Assembly (NCBI RefSeq): GCF_007859715.1
Contig: NZ_SJPG01000001.1
Coordinates: 1,700,728 to 1,764,727, forward strand
Origin: Rubinisphaera italica
GTDB lineage: Bacteria > Planctomycetota > Planctomycetia > Planctomycetales > Planctomycetaceae
Direction: 5' to 3'
DNA: 64,000 nucleotides
The position numbers were made by a program, and so were the translations under genes. The notes under the pieces were generated by a model, which had not been told where the DNA came from, searched no databases, and was given only the letters and a program-made list of their open reading frames with translations. Positions 18,629 through 27,781 of this stretch are shown one piece after another (position 1 is the stretch's first letter; each line of letters starts with the position of its first letter).

Positions 18629-20095
18629 ATGAATCCTCTGGAAGAATATCAGCGACAGTTAACGCGTCGACAATTATTGTCACGCTCCCGTGGATGTCTG
18701 GGGGCGGCGGCACTGGCATCATTGTTGGGGGACGTCCCCAAACTCTCCGCTGCCAACCAGTCCTATTCGGATCAACGAGGGGCACTCGGTTTACCTCATT
18801 TTGCACCCAAAGCGAAACGGGTGATTTATCTTTTCATGGCTGGTGGTCCCAGTCATATTGACCTTTTTGATTACAAGCCTGAGTTGAAGAAAATTCATGG
18901 GCAGGAACTGCCAGATTCAATTCGAAATGGACAACGAATCACGGGAATGACCAGTGGACAAAAATCGTTTCCCTGTGTCGCACCGATGTTCAATTTTAAA
19001 CGCTACGGCGAACGGGGAACCTGGATTAATGGAGACATCCTGCCACACACGGCTTCCATCGCAGATGACATTTCTATTATTCGTACCATGAATACCGAAG
19101 CCATCAATCATGATCCTGCGATTACCTACATTAATACGGGGACACAACAGTTGGGACGCCCCAGTTTCGGGGCGTGGTTGAGTTATGGACTAGGCAGTCC
19201 TAACAAAGAACTGCCCGCATATGTGGTGATGATATCCGTTGGCAATGCACCAGGGCAGGCACTTTATTCACGGCTCTGGAGCAGCGGCAACTTGCCCTCA
19301 CGACATCAGGGAGTTCAGTTTCGTAGCGCTGGTGATCCCGTTTTGTATCTCTCTGACCCCAAAGGATTGGACAGAGGACTGCGTCGTAAAATGCTGGATG
19401 GACTGGCAAAGATTAATGCCGAAAAATCCCAGATTTCGGGAGACCCGGAAATAGAAGCACGCATTGCGCAATACGAAATGGCGTACCGGATGCAAACTTC
19501 GGTCCCGGGTTTGATGGACTTGAGTGGAGAAACGAAAGCGACTTTTGAGATGTACGGTCCCGATTCAGAGAAAAAGGGAACGTTCGCGGCGAATTGCATT
19601 TTAGCACGTCGGATGGCAGAACGCGGCGTGCCCTTCATTCAGCTCTTTCAACGTGGTTGGGATCAGCATGGGAATCTCCCCAAAGCAATCCGCAATAATT
19701 GTGACAAGGTGGATCAGCCCGCAGCCGCCCTCGTCAAAGATTTAAAACAACGTGGGTTATTAGACGATACGGTTGTCATCTTCGGTGGTGAATTCGGTCG
19801 AACAATTTATAGTCAGGGAAAACTGACGAATGATAATCACGGCCGTGACCACCACGGTCGCTGTTTCTCAACCTGGGTTGCCGGTGGCGGATTTAAGCCG
19901 GGCATTGATTACGGAGAGACTGATGATTATTGCTATAATATTGTGAGAGATCCGGTGCATATTAACGATTTAAATGCCAGTGTTCTGCACTGTCTGGGCA
20001 TCGACCATAATCGCTTTTCCGTGAAATATCAGGGTCTCGATCTCAAGCTCACAGGAGTTGATGGTGCTCAGGTTGTCAAAGGATTGCTTTCTTAG
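18629..20095 (+). CDS. DUF1501 family Tat-exported protein
   Basis: A 488-residue protein. The N-terminus [23 protein letters not shown] is a twin-arginine-type signal. Motifs include [60 protein letters not shown] and [21 protein letters not shown]. The end ([14 protein letters not shown]) departs from the usual RDFRLTDVHG. It starts 6 bp after the LamG-bearing DUF1549/DUF1553 gene, the clearest operon of this type in the window. It is close to the 3151 protein across most of its length. The fold is sulfatase/alkaline-phosphatase-like; no substrate is known. Confidence 0.92.
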   Translation: MNPLEEYQRQLTRRQLLSRSRGCLGAAALASLLGDVPKLSAANQSYSDQRGALGLPHFAPKAKRVIYLFMAGGPSHIDLFDYKPELKKIHGQELPDSIRNGQRITGMTSGQKSFPCVAPMFNFKRYGERGTWINGDILPHTASIADDISIIRTMNTEAINHDPAITYINTGTQQLGRPSFGAWLSYGLGSPNKELPAYVVMISVGNAPGQALYSRLWSSGNLPSRHQGVQFRSAGDPVLYLSDPKGLDRGLRRKMLDGLAKINAEKSQISGDPEIEARIAQYEMAYRMQTSVPGLMDLSGETKATFEMYGPDSEKKGTFAANCILARRMAERGVPFIQLFQRGWDQHGNLPKAIRNNCDKVDQPAAALVKDLKQRGLLDDTVVIFGGEFGRTIYSQGKLTNDNHGRDHHGRCFSTWVAGGGFKPGIDYGETDDYCYNIVRDPVHINDLNASVLHCLGIDHNRFSVKYQGLDLKLTGVDGAQVVKGLLS

Positions 20096-20274
20096 GCAAC
20101 TGATGAAAAAGCTGGATATAATAGGGGGCAGAGATTGTCATGGGGATAGGAGATTTTGATTCCATGTCGGCTTGCTCTTTATCAAGGAGTTCAAAGTCAT
20201 CACGAAAATATGTATGCAGGCAGTGATTGCTAACTTTTTGGTATTCCCCTTTCCAGTAATGTGACGTGCCCCCG

Positions 20275-20440
20275 TTGATATCGATGAAAGAGTTGCTTGG
20301 AATGGAAATTGTGATTTTCCTACGGCTGGGGAATCACAATCACGCTTTTTTACATCAGTACCACCATGCTCTTTCTTGGTATCGATCAACATACACGACA
20401 ACTGACCATCTCATTGAGAGACCAGCAGGGGGCTGGGAAT
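20275..20440 (+). mobile_element. IS110-like element remnant C: 91-nt leader plus transposase start
   Basis: Leader 20275-20365, ATG at 20366, product MLFLGIDQHTRQLTISLRDQQG, which retains the GIDQH acidic motif of IS110-family transposases, then loses similarity. The leader stem-loop is GTGATTTTCC (20311-20320) with GGGGAATCAC (20328-20337); all ten pairs form if G-U is allowed. The plus-strand orientation is the same as copies A and B. Confidence 0.6.
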
Positions 20441-20736
20441 CGGGACCGATTCGCTGAAGACTGCATTCGATCGAGTTAGCAGTCACGATCAAACTGAATT
20501 ACCAGCGGCTAAAGCCGGTGGGCTCATGGTTGTGAACGTCGGACTGAAGTCATTTCGCACACAACTAAGAAGGGAATGCCAAAAATATGTTTTAGGCGAT
20601 TTCTGAGATTTTCAATTCACGTTTGTCATTTAATCGAACACACAAATTTGAATTTGAAGAACCTGAAGGTTTCGCTTGAAAGCAAGGGTTTAAGCCTCAT
20701 CGTTGTGACAATAATAACCTCTCGACGTGCCGGGAA

Positions 20737-20780
20737 CCCGGACAGAAAATATCAGAATGTTATGACAGACAGCAGGGCTG
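20737..20780 (+). repeat. Dispersed 44-bp repeat, copy 2
   Basis: Contains CGGACAGAAAATATCAGAAT followed by GTTATGACAGACAGCAG. It is the best match to copy 1 at 8633 and lies about 300 bp downstream of IS110-like remnant C. It ends about 115 bp upstream of the phosphoesterase gene. Confidence 0.4.
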
Positions 20781-20895
20781 TGTCTTTGCTGGAATCTTGA
20801 CAAGTATTTGACACGTTCGAGTTCATTCGTTCTGCTATATCTGTTGATATTCCACGTTAGCATCTTAAACGATTCCGCAGATCGAGAACTCGCTT

Positions 20896-21732
20896 ATGCT
20901 TCACATTCTGCATTGCTCTGACCTCCATTTTGGTCCTCCGTATTTACCGAGAGTTGGTGAAGCTGTTCAGCGACTGGCGGCAGAACTGCAACTCGACAGC
21001 ATTGTCGTCAGCGGTGACTTTACTCAGCGTGCCACGCAGGAACAGTTCATTCAGGCGAAAGAGTTTCTGGATCGGCTACCTGACGTACCTAAAATTGTGG
21101 TTCCCGGGAACCATGATGTGCCGCTTTACCGTGTCGTGGAACGGCTGAACGATCCTCTCAGGAATTATCGGGAAATTATCGAAGATCGGCTCGATTACAC
21201 AGTTGAGTTGGAAGGGGCAACTATTGTTGCCTTGAATTCTACAGCTCCGAAATCGTCCATCTCAAACGGGCGTATTTTTCCTGAGCAACTGGACTTCTGC
21301 AAACAGGCCTTTATCGATCTTCCGGAGAAGACCTTGAAAATTGTCGTCGCTCATCACCATTTTGCCCCCGCTCCCGATTACGAACGGGATTCGACGATGC
21401 CGAAAGCCAAAAGGGCGATTGACATATTTGTCGATCTCAAAGTTGATATGATCATGGGAGGGCACCTGCATCGAGCATATATAGGCAATACGCTTGATCT
21501 CTATGCCGGTCGAAATCGTGATCGAGGAATTATCATTGTGCAAAGCGGAACCACGACATCTTACCGCGGACGTGGCCGTGAAAAAGAAAAGAACTCATTG
21601 AATTTACTGCGAGTCGACTCGCGGATGATTCAAATTACCCACTACATCTACTTTCATGAACATGATCGATTCGAACCGGTCAGTCGTCATTCGTTTCCTC
21701 GTCCTGGCATGCGATTTTACGAGCAGACATGA
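20896..21732 (+). CDS. Calcineurin-like metallophosphoesterase (cyclic-nucleotide phosphodiesterase type)
   Basis: A 278-residue cytoplasmic protein without a signal peptide. The full di-metal centre is visible: HCSDLHFG (D-x-H, residues 7-14), VVSGDFTQRA (GD, about 38-47), VPGNHDVPLY (GNHD, about 73-82), VAHHHFAP and GGHLHRAYIG (GHxH). The layout fits class III cyclic-nucleotide phosphodiesterase/Icc-type enzymes, which hydrolyse phosphodiesters with Mn or Fe. The substrate cannot be read from sequence. The stop overlaps the start of the next gene (ATGA at 21729-21732), so the two are translationally coupled, which points to a membrane- or lipid-linked role. Confidence 0.88.
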   Translation: MLHILHCSDLHFGPPYLPRVGEAVQRLAAELQLDSIVVSGDFTQRATQEQFIQAKEFLDRLPDVPKIVVPGNHDVPLYRVVERLNDPLRNYREIIEDRLDYTVELEGATIVALNSTAPKSSISNGRIFPEQLDFCKQAFIDLPEKTLKIVVAHHHFAPAPDYERDSTMPKAKRAIDIFVDLKVDMIMGGHLHRAYIGNTLDLYAGRNRDRGIIIVQSGTTTSYRGRGREKEKNSLNLLRVDSRMIQITHYIYFHEHDRFEPVSRHSFPRPGMRFYEQT

Positions 21733-22433
21733 AAAGCAAAATTCTGACATTTCTCATACTCACGTTCTTAATCACTGCTGCTGGGTTGCTTTTTCGCCGC
21801 TACGGGCTGTTTAAAATTCTGCTTACTTACGAAATCCATATCCGCACGTTCCTCATGGCAAAACCGATCCTGGGATTTGTAATCGGACTGCTCAGCTATT
21901 TTTTACTCTCGATCATTCCAGGTACCGGAGGGAAATCGGTAATTTACGGTTGGTTATTCGGATTCTGGCAAGCGGTCATAATCGCCGACTGCGCATTGAC
22001 GGCGGCAGCCATCGTGACATTTCTCATCAGCCGAACTCTTCTGCGGGATGCTTTACGATCTCGATTAGTGTTTGTAATGCAGAAACTCGACCAGGCTTTC
22101 GAAAAGAATGGTGCATTTTATCTGCTCGCACTGCGTCTAATGCATTCGCCTTACACATTCACCAACTATGCCTGCGGAGCAACTTCTCTCTCAACCTTCT
22201 CCTTCTGGTGGCCAACACAACTCGGTATCATTCCCTCGACAATGGTCTTCGTCTTCGCGGGAACGCAAATTCCTACCCTGAAGGAAGTCATTCAACAAGG
22301 TGCTTCAGCAATATTGTCACCAAAATTACTTCTGGCTCTGGTTTTAATGGGGTTATTCCCAGTGTTGATTCGTTGGGTTTCCAGCCAATACTGGAAAACT
22401 TATCCGGAGAAAACTGAACTCAAAGATAAGTGA
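21729..22433 (+). CDS. TVP38/TMEM64 (VTT-domain, DedA-like) membrane protein
   Basis: A 234-residue protein with about six membrane segments. The VTT core is visible: SIIPGTGGKSVIYGWLFGFWQAVIIADCALTAAAIVTFLISRTLLRD (about 57-103), then KNGAFYLLALRLMHSPYTFTNYACGATSLSTFSFWW (about 123-158) and FVFAGTQIP. The usual F-x-R-x3-P-x4-N helix is present as LRLMHSPYTFTNYACG. VTT proteins are thought to move lipids between leaflets. Its start overlaps the stop of the phosphoesterase gene. It is convergent, 4 bp apart, with a phosphatidyltransferase gene, which fits a membrane-lipid neighbourhood. Confidence 0.85.
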   Translation: MKSKILTFLILTFLITAAGLLFRRYGLFKILLTYEIHIRTFLMAKPILGFVIGLLSYFLLSIIPGTGGKSVIYGWLFGFWQAVIIADCALTAAAIVTFLISRTLLRDALRSRLVFVMQKLDQAFEKNGAFYLLALRLMHSPYTFTNYACGATSLSTFSFWWPTQLGIIPSTMVFVFAGTQIPTLKEVIQQGASAILSPKLLLALVLMGLFPVLIRWVSSQYWKTYPEKTELKDK

Positions 22434-22437
22434 ACTA

Positions 22438-23076
22438 CTATTCGCTATGAAATTCAGTTTCATTTTCAGCATCCATTTTTCTCTTCATTCGAAACGCTGC
22501 TGCCAGAGTTCGCAGGTCATTCGTCCATTCCGGCAAAACGATCGTCATCGTGACAGTTTCCAGATTGGTATAAATAATTCCAATGATCACCAGACGAGAG
22601 AGCCAGATTGGCCAATTCATCAATAGTGAGACGATCGCTAGTCCTGCCAACATCCAGCAAATTTTCGCTGCTCTTGTATGATAGCTGGGGATGCGACCGT
22701 ATTTGATTAGCCCCACTGTACACGTCAAGAAATAACTGCTGACACCTAACGCAATCCATACGACTTCTTGCTGGATTATCTCCCATTTGAGCCAGCCGAT
22801 ACCCAGGAGTACCGATGCATAGAGAGACACATCAGCGTAACTGTCCAGGCGGGCTCCATAGACCGACTTCTGATTGAGCAAGATCGCTAATTTTCCATCG
22901 AACCAATCGGTCAAAAACAGCCCTAGAAAAGTCCACAGGAAGAGCATTTGATCCTGATGCCAGGCAATCCCCAGTAATGCCGGTGAACCGATTAAGCGGA
23001 TGAAGCATAGAATATTCGGAATTGTCAGCAGGGAGGTCGTTCGGTCCTGGTTTCGATCTGATGATTTTTCGCACAC
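22438..23076 (-). CDS. CDP-alcohol phosphatidyltransferase
   Basis: A 212-residue integral membrane enzyme that would join a CDP-activated lipid to an alcohol. The catalytic motif D-G-x2-A-R-x8-G-x3-D-x3-D is present at about residues 59-82 as DGKLAI, eight residues, GARLDSYAD, so all Asp and Gly positions are kept but the Arg after Ala is Ile. N-terminal TIPNILCFIRLIGSPALLGIAW is the usual substrate-entry helix of this superfamily. The alcohol (glycerol phosphate, inositol, serine or other) is not decidable. The gene starts 21 bp downstream of cdsA, which makes its CDP-diacylglycerol substrate. Product length is normal for the family. Confidence 0.85.
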   Translation of the reverse strand: MCEKSSDRNQDRTTSLLTIPNILCFIRLIGSPALLGIAWHQDQMLFLWTFLGLFLTDWFDGKLAILLNQKSVYGARLDSYADVSLYASVLLGIGWLKWEIIQQEVVWIALGVSSYFLTCTVGLIKYGRIPSYHTRAAKICWMLAGLAIVSLLMNWPIWLSRLVIIGIIYTNLETVTMTIVLPEWTNDLRTLAAAFRMKRKMDAENETEFHSE

Positions 23077-23097
23077 ACTGATCCCTTCTGACGATTA

Positions 23098-24105
23098 TCA
23101 CCGATACGTAAAATAAACAAAGTAAAAGAAGAGTGGTGCAGTATAAGTCAGACTATCGATTCGGTCGAGTATGCCCCCCTGACCAGGAATTAAGTGCCCG
23201 GCATCTTTAATTCCCAAATCACGTTTAACGGCTGACATGTTGAGATCACCAAAGAAGCCTCCGGTCGCTATCAAGAGTCCTGCGGCTGCAGGCAATATTA
23301 ATGCAGTCCCAAAACTGAGTTCGAACGCAGAACGAGCCTCTCCAGCCAATGGCGTAATCAAGGGGGCTAACACAATCGCTATGATGACTGTTGTAAGCAT
23401 TCCGAGGAGCAGTCCTTCCCAACTTTTGTTGGGCGAGACATTGGGGACAACTTTGGTACGGCCAAATTTTCTTCCCCACAGGGCTTGGGCAATATCGTTG
23501 ACTTCCGTCAAGATGACCAGAAACAAGAAGAGCCCGATTGGGCCTCCGGATGGATTAATTTCCTCAGGAAGTGACAGCAACAAACCAGAATGAGAAAAAC
23601 CATAGACCGTCAGAAACAGACCCCATGTCGCCATCGAAGCTTTCTCAATGTATCCTTCGGTGTGACCAGCCAGGATTAAACGGATCGGCAACAGCAAAAA
23701 AATAATCGAGGGAATGAATATCCAGAAAGCTTCATACCATTTCAACAGGATAAACAGGTAATGGACAGGAAGCGCCAGAAATGCAATCGTCTGCAAAGGT
23801 TTTTCATGAAATCGAGAATCGGTAATTTCCAGAAACTCACGCAACCCCATGAAACTGATCACACCGATCAATATAATTATTGCTGACGTTCCCAGAAGGG
23901 ATGCAATCGTAAAGACCATTGCCAACACCCACCAGGCAATCAAACTACCAACTTTTTTCTGACGGGTCTCTGTATCTTTGCCGACTAGTAATGACAATCG
24001 CACAACAGTCCCGAGGACCAAAGCTGCAATAATGCCTGTCAGGACCTTCAATACTCCGAGGTCAACTGCCAGGTTTTGAGCGAGCGAATCCATTTGTCCT
24101 GCCAA
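23098..24105 (-). CDS. cdsA: Phosphatidate cytidylyltransferase
   Basis: A 335-residue protein with about eight membrane helices. It converts phosphatidate and CTP to CDP-diacylglycerol. The C-terminal signature is visible: NKSWEGLLLG, GGFFGDLNMSAVKRDLGIKDAGHLIPGQGGILDRIDS. The consensus S-x2-KR-x4-KD-x5-PGHGG-x2-DR-D is matched except that His in PGHGG is Gln. The long N-terminal half is typical of planctomycete homologues. The downstream gene (21 bp away) encodes the CDP-alcohol enzyme that would use the product, so the pair is a phospholipid operon. Confidence 0.9.
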   Translation of the reverse strand: MAGQMDSLAQNLAVDLGVLKVLTGIIAALVLGTVVRLSLLVGKDTETRQKKVGSLIAWWVLAMVFTIASLLGTSAIIILIGVISFMGLREFLEITDSRFHEKPLQTIAFLALPVHYLFILLKWYEAFWIFIPSIIFLLLPIRLILAGHTEGYIEKASMATWGLFLTVYGFSHSGLLLSLPEEINPSGGPIGLFLFLVILTEVNDIAQALWGRKFGRTKVVPNVSPNKSWEGLLLGMLTTVIIAIVLAPLITPLAGEARSAFELSFGTALILPAAAGLLIATGGFFGDLNMSAVKRDLGIKDAGHLIPGQGGILDRIDSLTYTAPLFFYFVYFTYR

Positions 24106-24224
24106 TGTTGAAGAATTAACTTTCTACTCCACTTATATCGATTTCTTCTATTTTCTGCCAGAAGTTACTTCCTCATGGATAGAATTAGCCTTAGGGCTGC
24201 CTGATATTTACATGCTGGACTGGA

Positions 24225-24600
24225 ACTGTGTCTCGACGCGTGAAGTTATCGTGACGGAATAGACGCTGCATCCGAACTCCGCCTGGGTTGAAAAACAGAC
24301 GGAGTTGTTCATCGAAGAAACGGCTCAACGTGCCTCAAACCCGATATCGTGTTGCACGATATGGGTACAAAGTTTACGAAAGAGTTCACCGCGAAGCTGG
24401 TCGATAAAGGGATCCAAACGAATCCTTTGCCCAAAGCGAGCCCCAATCACAATGGCCGCTGCGAACGCTTTATTCAGACGATTAAATACGCGTGCTTGAA
24501 CAAGTTTATCGCGTTTGGGAAACAGCACCTGGATCATTTGGTTGGTGAGTTTGTGGATTAATACATCAGGCATCGACCGAGTGAAGCAGCATCGATGAAC
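24225..24600 (+). pseudogene. Integrase-core transposase remnant, copy 1
   Basis: Broken frames together read REVIVTE, then LHPNSAWVEKQTELFIEETAQRA, then DMGTKFTKEFTAKLVDKGIQTNPLPKASPNHNGRCERFIQTIKYACLNKFIAFGKQHLDHLVGEFVD. This is the rve (integrase core) domain of an IS481/IS3-like transposase (D of DMGTKF, then E of CERFIQT). A stop follows REVIVTE and a frameshift lies near 24349. Three other remnants of the same family are at 34660, 39690 and 46400. It lies directly upstream of the export cassette. Confidence 0.75.
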
Positions 24601-24653
24601 ATCAGGACGTGCCATACCGACGCTCGACATGCTGACGACATTAGCGGTACACT

Positions 24654-25406
24654 TTGTTTATTGTATATAAAACTCTTGAAAAAGGAACTCCTGACATTCC
24701 CTCAACCCCGGTGTTCACGACACAAGGTCTTACAAAAGTGTACGGCACGGGACTGGTAGCCGTACACGCGCTGCGGGGTGTCGACTTGGAGATTCCGTCC
24801 GGCGAGATCGTCGTGTTGCTTGGCCCCTCTGGAAGTGGAAAGTCCACGCTGCTAAACATCATTGGCGGGCTGGACCGGCCGACCGATGGGAAGGCTCTGT
24901 TCCTCGACCAGGACCTGACTGCAATGAACGACAAACAGCTCACATTTTACCGTCGCGAACATGTCGGATTTGTGTTTCAGTTCTACAACTTGATGCCCAG
25001 CCTGACGGCTCGGGAGAACGTCGAACTGGTAACTGAGATTGCCCGTGATCCCCTGGATGCCGACACAGCACTAGCGTTGGTCGGCTTGAAGGAGCGGACT
25101 GACCATTTTCCTGCTCAGCTTTCTGGTGGCGAGCAACAGAGAGTGGCCATTGCCCGTGCGGTGGCGAAGCAACCGAGTGTGCTCTTCTGCGACGAGCCGA
25201 CCGGGGCACTCGACAGCAAAACGGGGAGGGCCGTACTCCGCGTACTGAAAGACGTGAACGAGCAGCTAGGAGCTACGGTATTGATCGTGACGCACGCCGC
25301 CGCGACTGCCGCCATGGCTAACCGAGTGATTCACTTTGCCGACGGCGGCATCCGTGATATCGAAGTTCATGAGCATCCTGTTTCCCCAGAGGAAGTCGAA
25401 TGGTGA
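24654..25406 (+). CDS. ABC transporter ATP-binding protein, MacB/LolD type
   Basis: A 250-residue ATPase (from the TTG at 24654; the similarity starts near residue 20, so a GTG at 24711 is an alternative start). Walker A GPSGSGKS is at 57-64, Q-loop at VFQFYNLM (about 107-114), signature LSGGEQQR at 156-163, Walker [13 protein letters not shown] at 176-187, and the switch His in VTHAAAT. It matches the MacB/LolD subfamily that powers FtsX-type permeases. The permease gene follows directly (8 bp after the stop if the GTG start is used), then an HlyD adaptor gene, forming one export operon. Confidence 0.9.
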   Translation: MFIVYKTLEKGTPDIPSTPVFTTQGLTKVYGTGLVAVHALRGVDLEIPSGEIVVLLGPSGSGKSTLLNIIGGLDRPTDGKALFLDQDLTAMNDKQLTFYRREHVGFVFQFYNLMPSLTARENVELVTEIARDPLDADTALALVGLKERTDHFPAQLSGGEQQRVAIARAVAKQPSVLFCDEPTGALDSKTGRAVLRVLKDVNEQLGATVLIVTHAAATAAMANRVIHFADGGIRDIEVHEHPVSPEEVEW

Positions 25407-25413
25407 GGTACTT

Positions 25414-27777
25414 GTGAGTCCGCTCGACCTGAAACTGCTGCGTGACCTGTGGCGGATCAAGGGGCAAGCCGTCGCCATCGGCTTGGTTCTTGCCGTGGGC
25501 GTGCTGATGCTCGTGATGATGACAGGGCTGGTTGCCTCGCTCGACGAGACTCGCCGTGCCTATTACGAGCGACATCGCTTCGCGGAGGTTTTTGCACCTG
25601 TCACCCGCGCTCCGGAACGGCTGGTCGACGACCTCGCTGCCATTCCGGGCGTCGCGTCAGTCGAAGGCCGCGTGACTGGTCACGCACTTGTGGACATTGT
25701 GGCACGCGATCTTCCCGTGCAGGCCCAGGCAGTTTCATTGCCCGACTATCGTGAACCGCGGCTCAACGATGTCTACCTGACCGATGGGCGTAAGTTGGAC
25801 AGCCGACGTGAGGACGAGATACTACTATTACGAAGTTTTGCACTTGCCCATAGTCTTCAACCAGGGGACACACTCTCGGCAACAATGAACGGTGCCAGGC
25901 GGTCATTTCGCATCGTTGGTTTGGCACAGTCGCCGGAGTTCCTTTACACCACGGCTCCCGGCGAACTGGTGCCCGATGACAGCCGTTTTGGGGTAATCTG
26001 GATGAGCCGCACCGCTTTGGAAGCCGCCTACGATATGGATGGTGCATTTAACGAGGCACTCTTATCTCTAGGACGTGACGCGGACAAGGCAGCGATTATC
26101 AACGCTGTCGACCGCATATTGGAGCCCTATGGTGGACTGGGTGCCTACGGCCGGGAGGACCAAACCTCCAACCGCTTTATCAGTGAAGAGATTACAGGGC
26201 TACGTGCATCGAGCACAGGAGTACCGCCCGTCTTCCTGGCAGTCGCGGCCTTTTTACTCTACATCGTTGTCTCACGAATGGTGCAAGCGGAAAGAAATCA
26301 GATCGGTTTGCTAAAGGCGTTTGGCTACACCGACCTGGAAGTCGGCTGCCATTACTTCAAACTGATCCTGGCAATTTCACTGGGAGGGGCGTTGGCGGGA
26401 TGCCTGATGGGTGTGGCTTCAGGTCGCGCGATGACAGGGCTTTACGTCGAGTACTACAAGTTTCCTTTCCTGGTGTTCCGAGTGAATCCGTCTTCATTCG
26501 TAATGGGATTCGCTGTGAGTGTGCTTACGGCCTCGGTGGGTGGGCTTGTGGTGCTGCGGAGAGTATTCGTCCTGACCCCTGCCACCGCCATGCGGCCCCC
26601 CGTTCCGCCCGACTACAGTCGCACCCGACGTATCGGCCGGGCGCTGAACTCCGTGCTCGACCAACCGAGCCGAATGGTGCTCCGACGAGTGACCAGGCAT
26701 GCTGGCAGGATGGCAGGCGCTATACTGGGGATTGCCGCTGGCATGGCTTTGTCGGTGTCAATGATCTCCATCATGTCGAGCTTTGATCATACCGTGGATT
26801 TGTCCTTCAGTGTCGTCGATCGCAGTGACGTAACGGTGACCTTCAATGAAGCAATGTCGAACAAGGTGGTGTTGGAACTGCGTCGGATGCCCGGTGTCAT
26901 TGAAGTCGAGCCTGTCCGCAATGTCTCCGTAGTCATGCGAAATGGTGTCAAGACTCACCGCGGTGCGGTCAATGGACTGGTGCCTTCGGCGCGACTCTAT
27001 CGCGCTCTCGACAGCGACAGTTCTACAATCGAGATGCGTAAGGATGGTATGATCCTGGCCCAGTCATTGGCAAACATCCTCGACATCCAGCCTGGCGAAC
27101 TGCTGACTGTTGAGGTCCGTGAGGGCCGTCGCCCAACTCTTACTGTCCCTGTGGCGGGAGTCGCACAAACACTGCTCGGATCACCTGCGTACATGGACTT
27201 GGAGACGCTCAATCAAGTCCTCCGCGAGCCGAACCGGGTCTCAGGCGCATACCTGCGGATCGACGCTGTTCGCAGTAGTGAGATCTATCGCAAACTCAAG
27301 AATATGCCGTCTGTGGCTGGCGTTAGTCTTAAAGAAGACGGTCGAGCGGCATTTCAACGGATAATCGACAGTGGTGCGGGGGCGATTCGATATGTGATGG
27401 CGTTGATCGCTGCAGTTATCACATTCGGCATTGTGTATAACGCGGCCAGTATTGCCTATGCCGAGAGAGCACGCGACCTTGCGAGCCTGCGTGTGATCGG
27501 CTTCACCAAAGGGGAAACGGCCTTCGTGTTGCTCGGCGAGTTAGCTTTAGTCACGTTTTTGGCATTGCCGATTGGTGCAATGTTGGGATACTGGCTCACG
27601 TTCGTCGTTGCAAAAGGTTTCAGCACCGACCTCTATCAGATCCCCGCAACTTTAGACCTGAAGTGCTATGGCGAGGCGGCTATGTCCGTCGTGGCAGCAG
27701 CCATGGTCTCCGGTTGGCTGGTCAAACGCGATATGGACCGAGCCGACCTCATTTCTGCACTCAAGACGCGCGAGTAA
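25414..27777 (+). CDS. FtsX-like ABC permease, duplicated form
   Basis: About 787 residues. Translation probably starts at the GTG at 25414, with GAGG about 6 bp upstream; the ATG at 25336 would overlap the ATPase gene by 71 bp and add 26 residues without family character. The N-terminal helix (GQAVAIGLVLAVGVLMLVMMTGL) precedes a large external domain. An FtsX helix group follows (VPPVFLAVAAFLLYIVVSRMV, KLILAISLGGALAGCLMGVASG, VLTASVGGLVVL). Then comes a second copy with helix AGAILGIAAGMALSVSMISIMS, another external domain and a last helix set (GAIRYVMALIAAVITFGIVYNAASIAY, AFVLLGELALVTFLALPIG). The duplicated layout is typical of permeases that work with an HlyD adaptor. Export substrate unknown. 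Confidence 0.88.
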   Translation: MSPLDLKLLRDLWRIKGQAVAIGLVLAVGVLMLVMMTGLVASLDETRRAYYERHRFAEVFAPVTRAPERLVDDLAAIPGVASVEGRVTGHALVDIVARDLPVQAQAVSLPDYREPRLNDVYLTDGRKLDSRREDEILLLRSFALAHSLQPGDTLSATMNGARRSFRIVGLAQSPEFLYTTAPGELVPDDSRFGVIWMSRTALEAAYDMDGAFNEALLSLGRDADKAAIINAVDRILEPYGGLGAYGREDQTSNRFISEEITGLRASSTGVPPVFLAVAAFLLYIVVSRMVQAERNQIGLLKAFGYTDLEVGCHYFKLILAISLGGALAGCLMGVASGRAMTGLYVEYYKFPFLVFRVNPSSFVMGFAVSVLTASVGGLVVLRRVFVLTPATAMRPPVPPDYSRTRRIGRALNSVLDQPSRMVLRRVTRHAGRMAGAILGIAAGMALSVSMISIMSSFDHTVDLSFSVVDRSDVTVTFNEAMSNKVVLELRRMPGVIEVEPVRNVSVVMRNGVKTHRGAVNGLVPSARLYRALDSDSSTIEMRKDGMILAQSLANILDIQPGELLTVEVREGRRPTLTVPVAGVAQTLLGSPAYMDLETLNQVLREPNRVSGAYLRIDAVRSSEIYRKLKNMPSVAGVSLKEDGRAAFQRIIDSGAGAIRYVMALIAAVITFGIVYNAASIAYAERARDLASLRVIGFTKGETAFVLLGELALVTFLALPIGAMLGYWLTFVVAKGFSTDLYQIPATLDLKCYGEAAMSVVAAAMVSGWLVKRDMDRADLISALKTRE

Positions 27778-27781
27778 ATCG

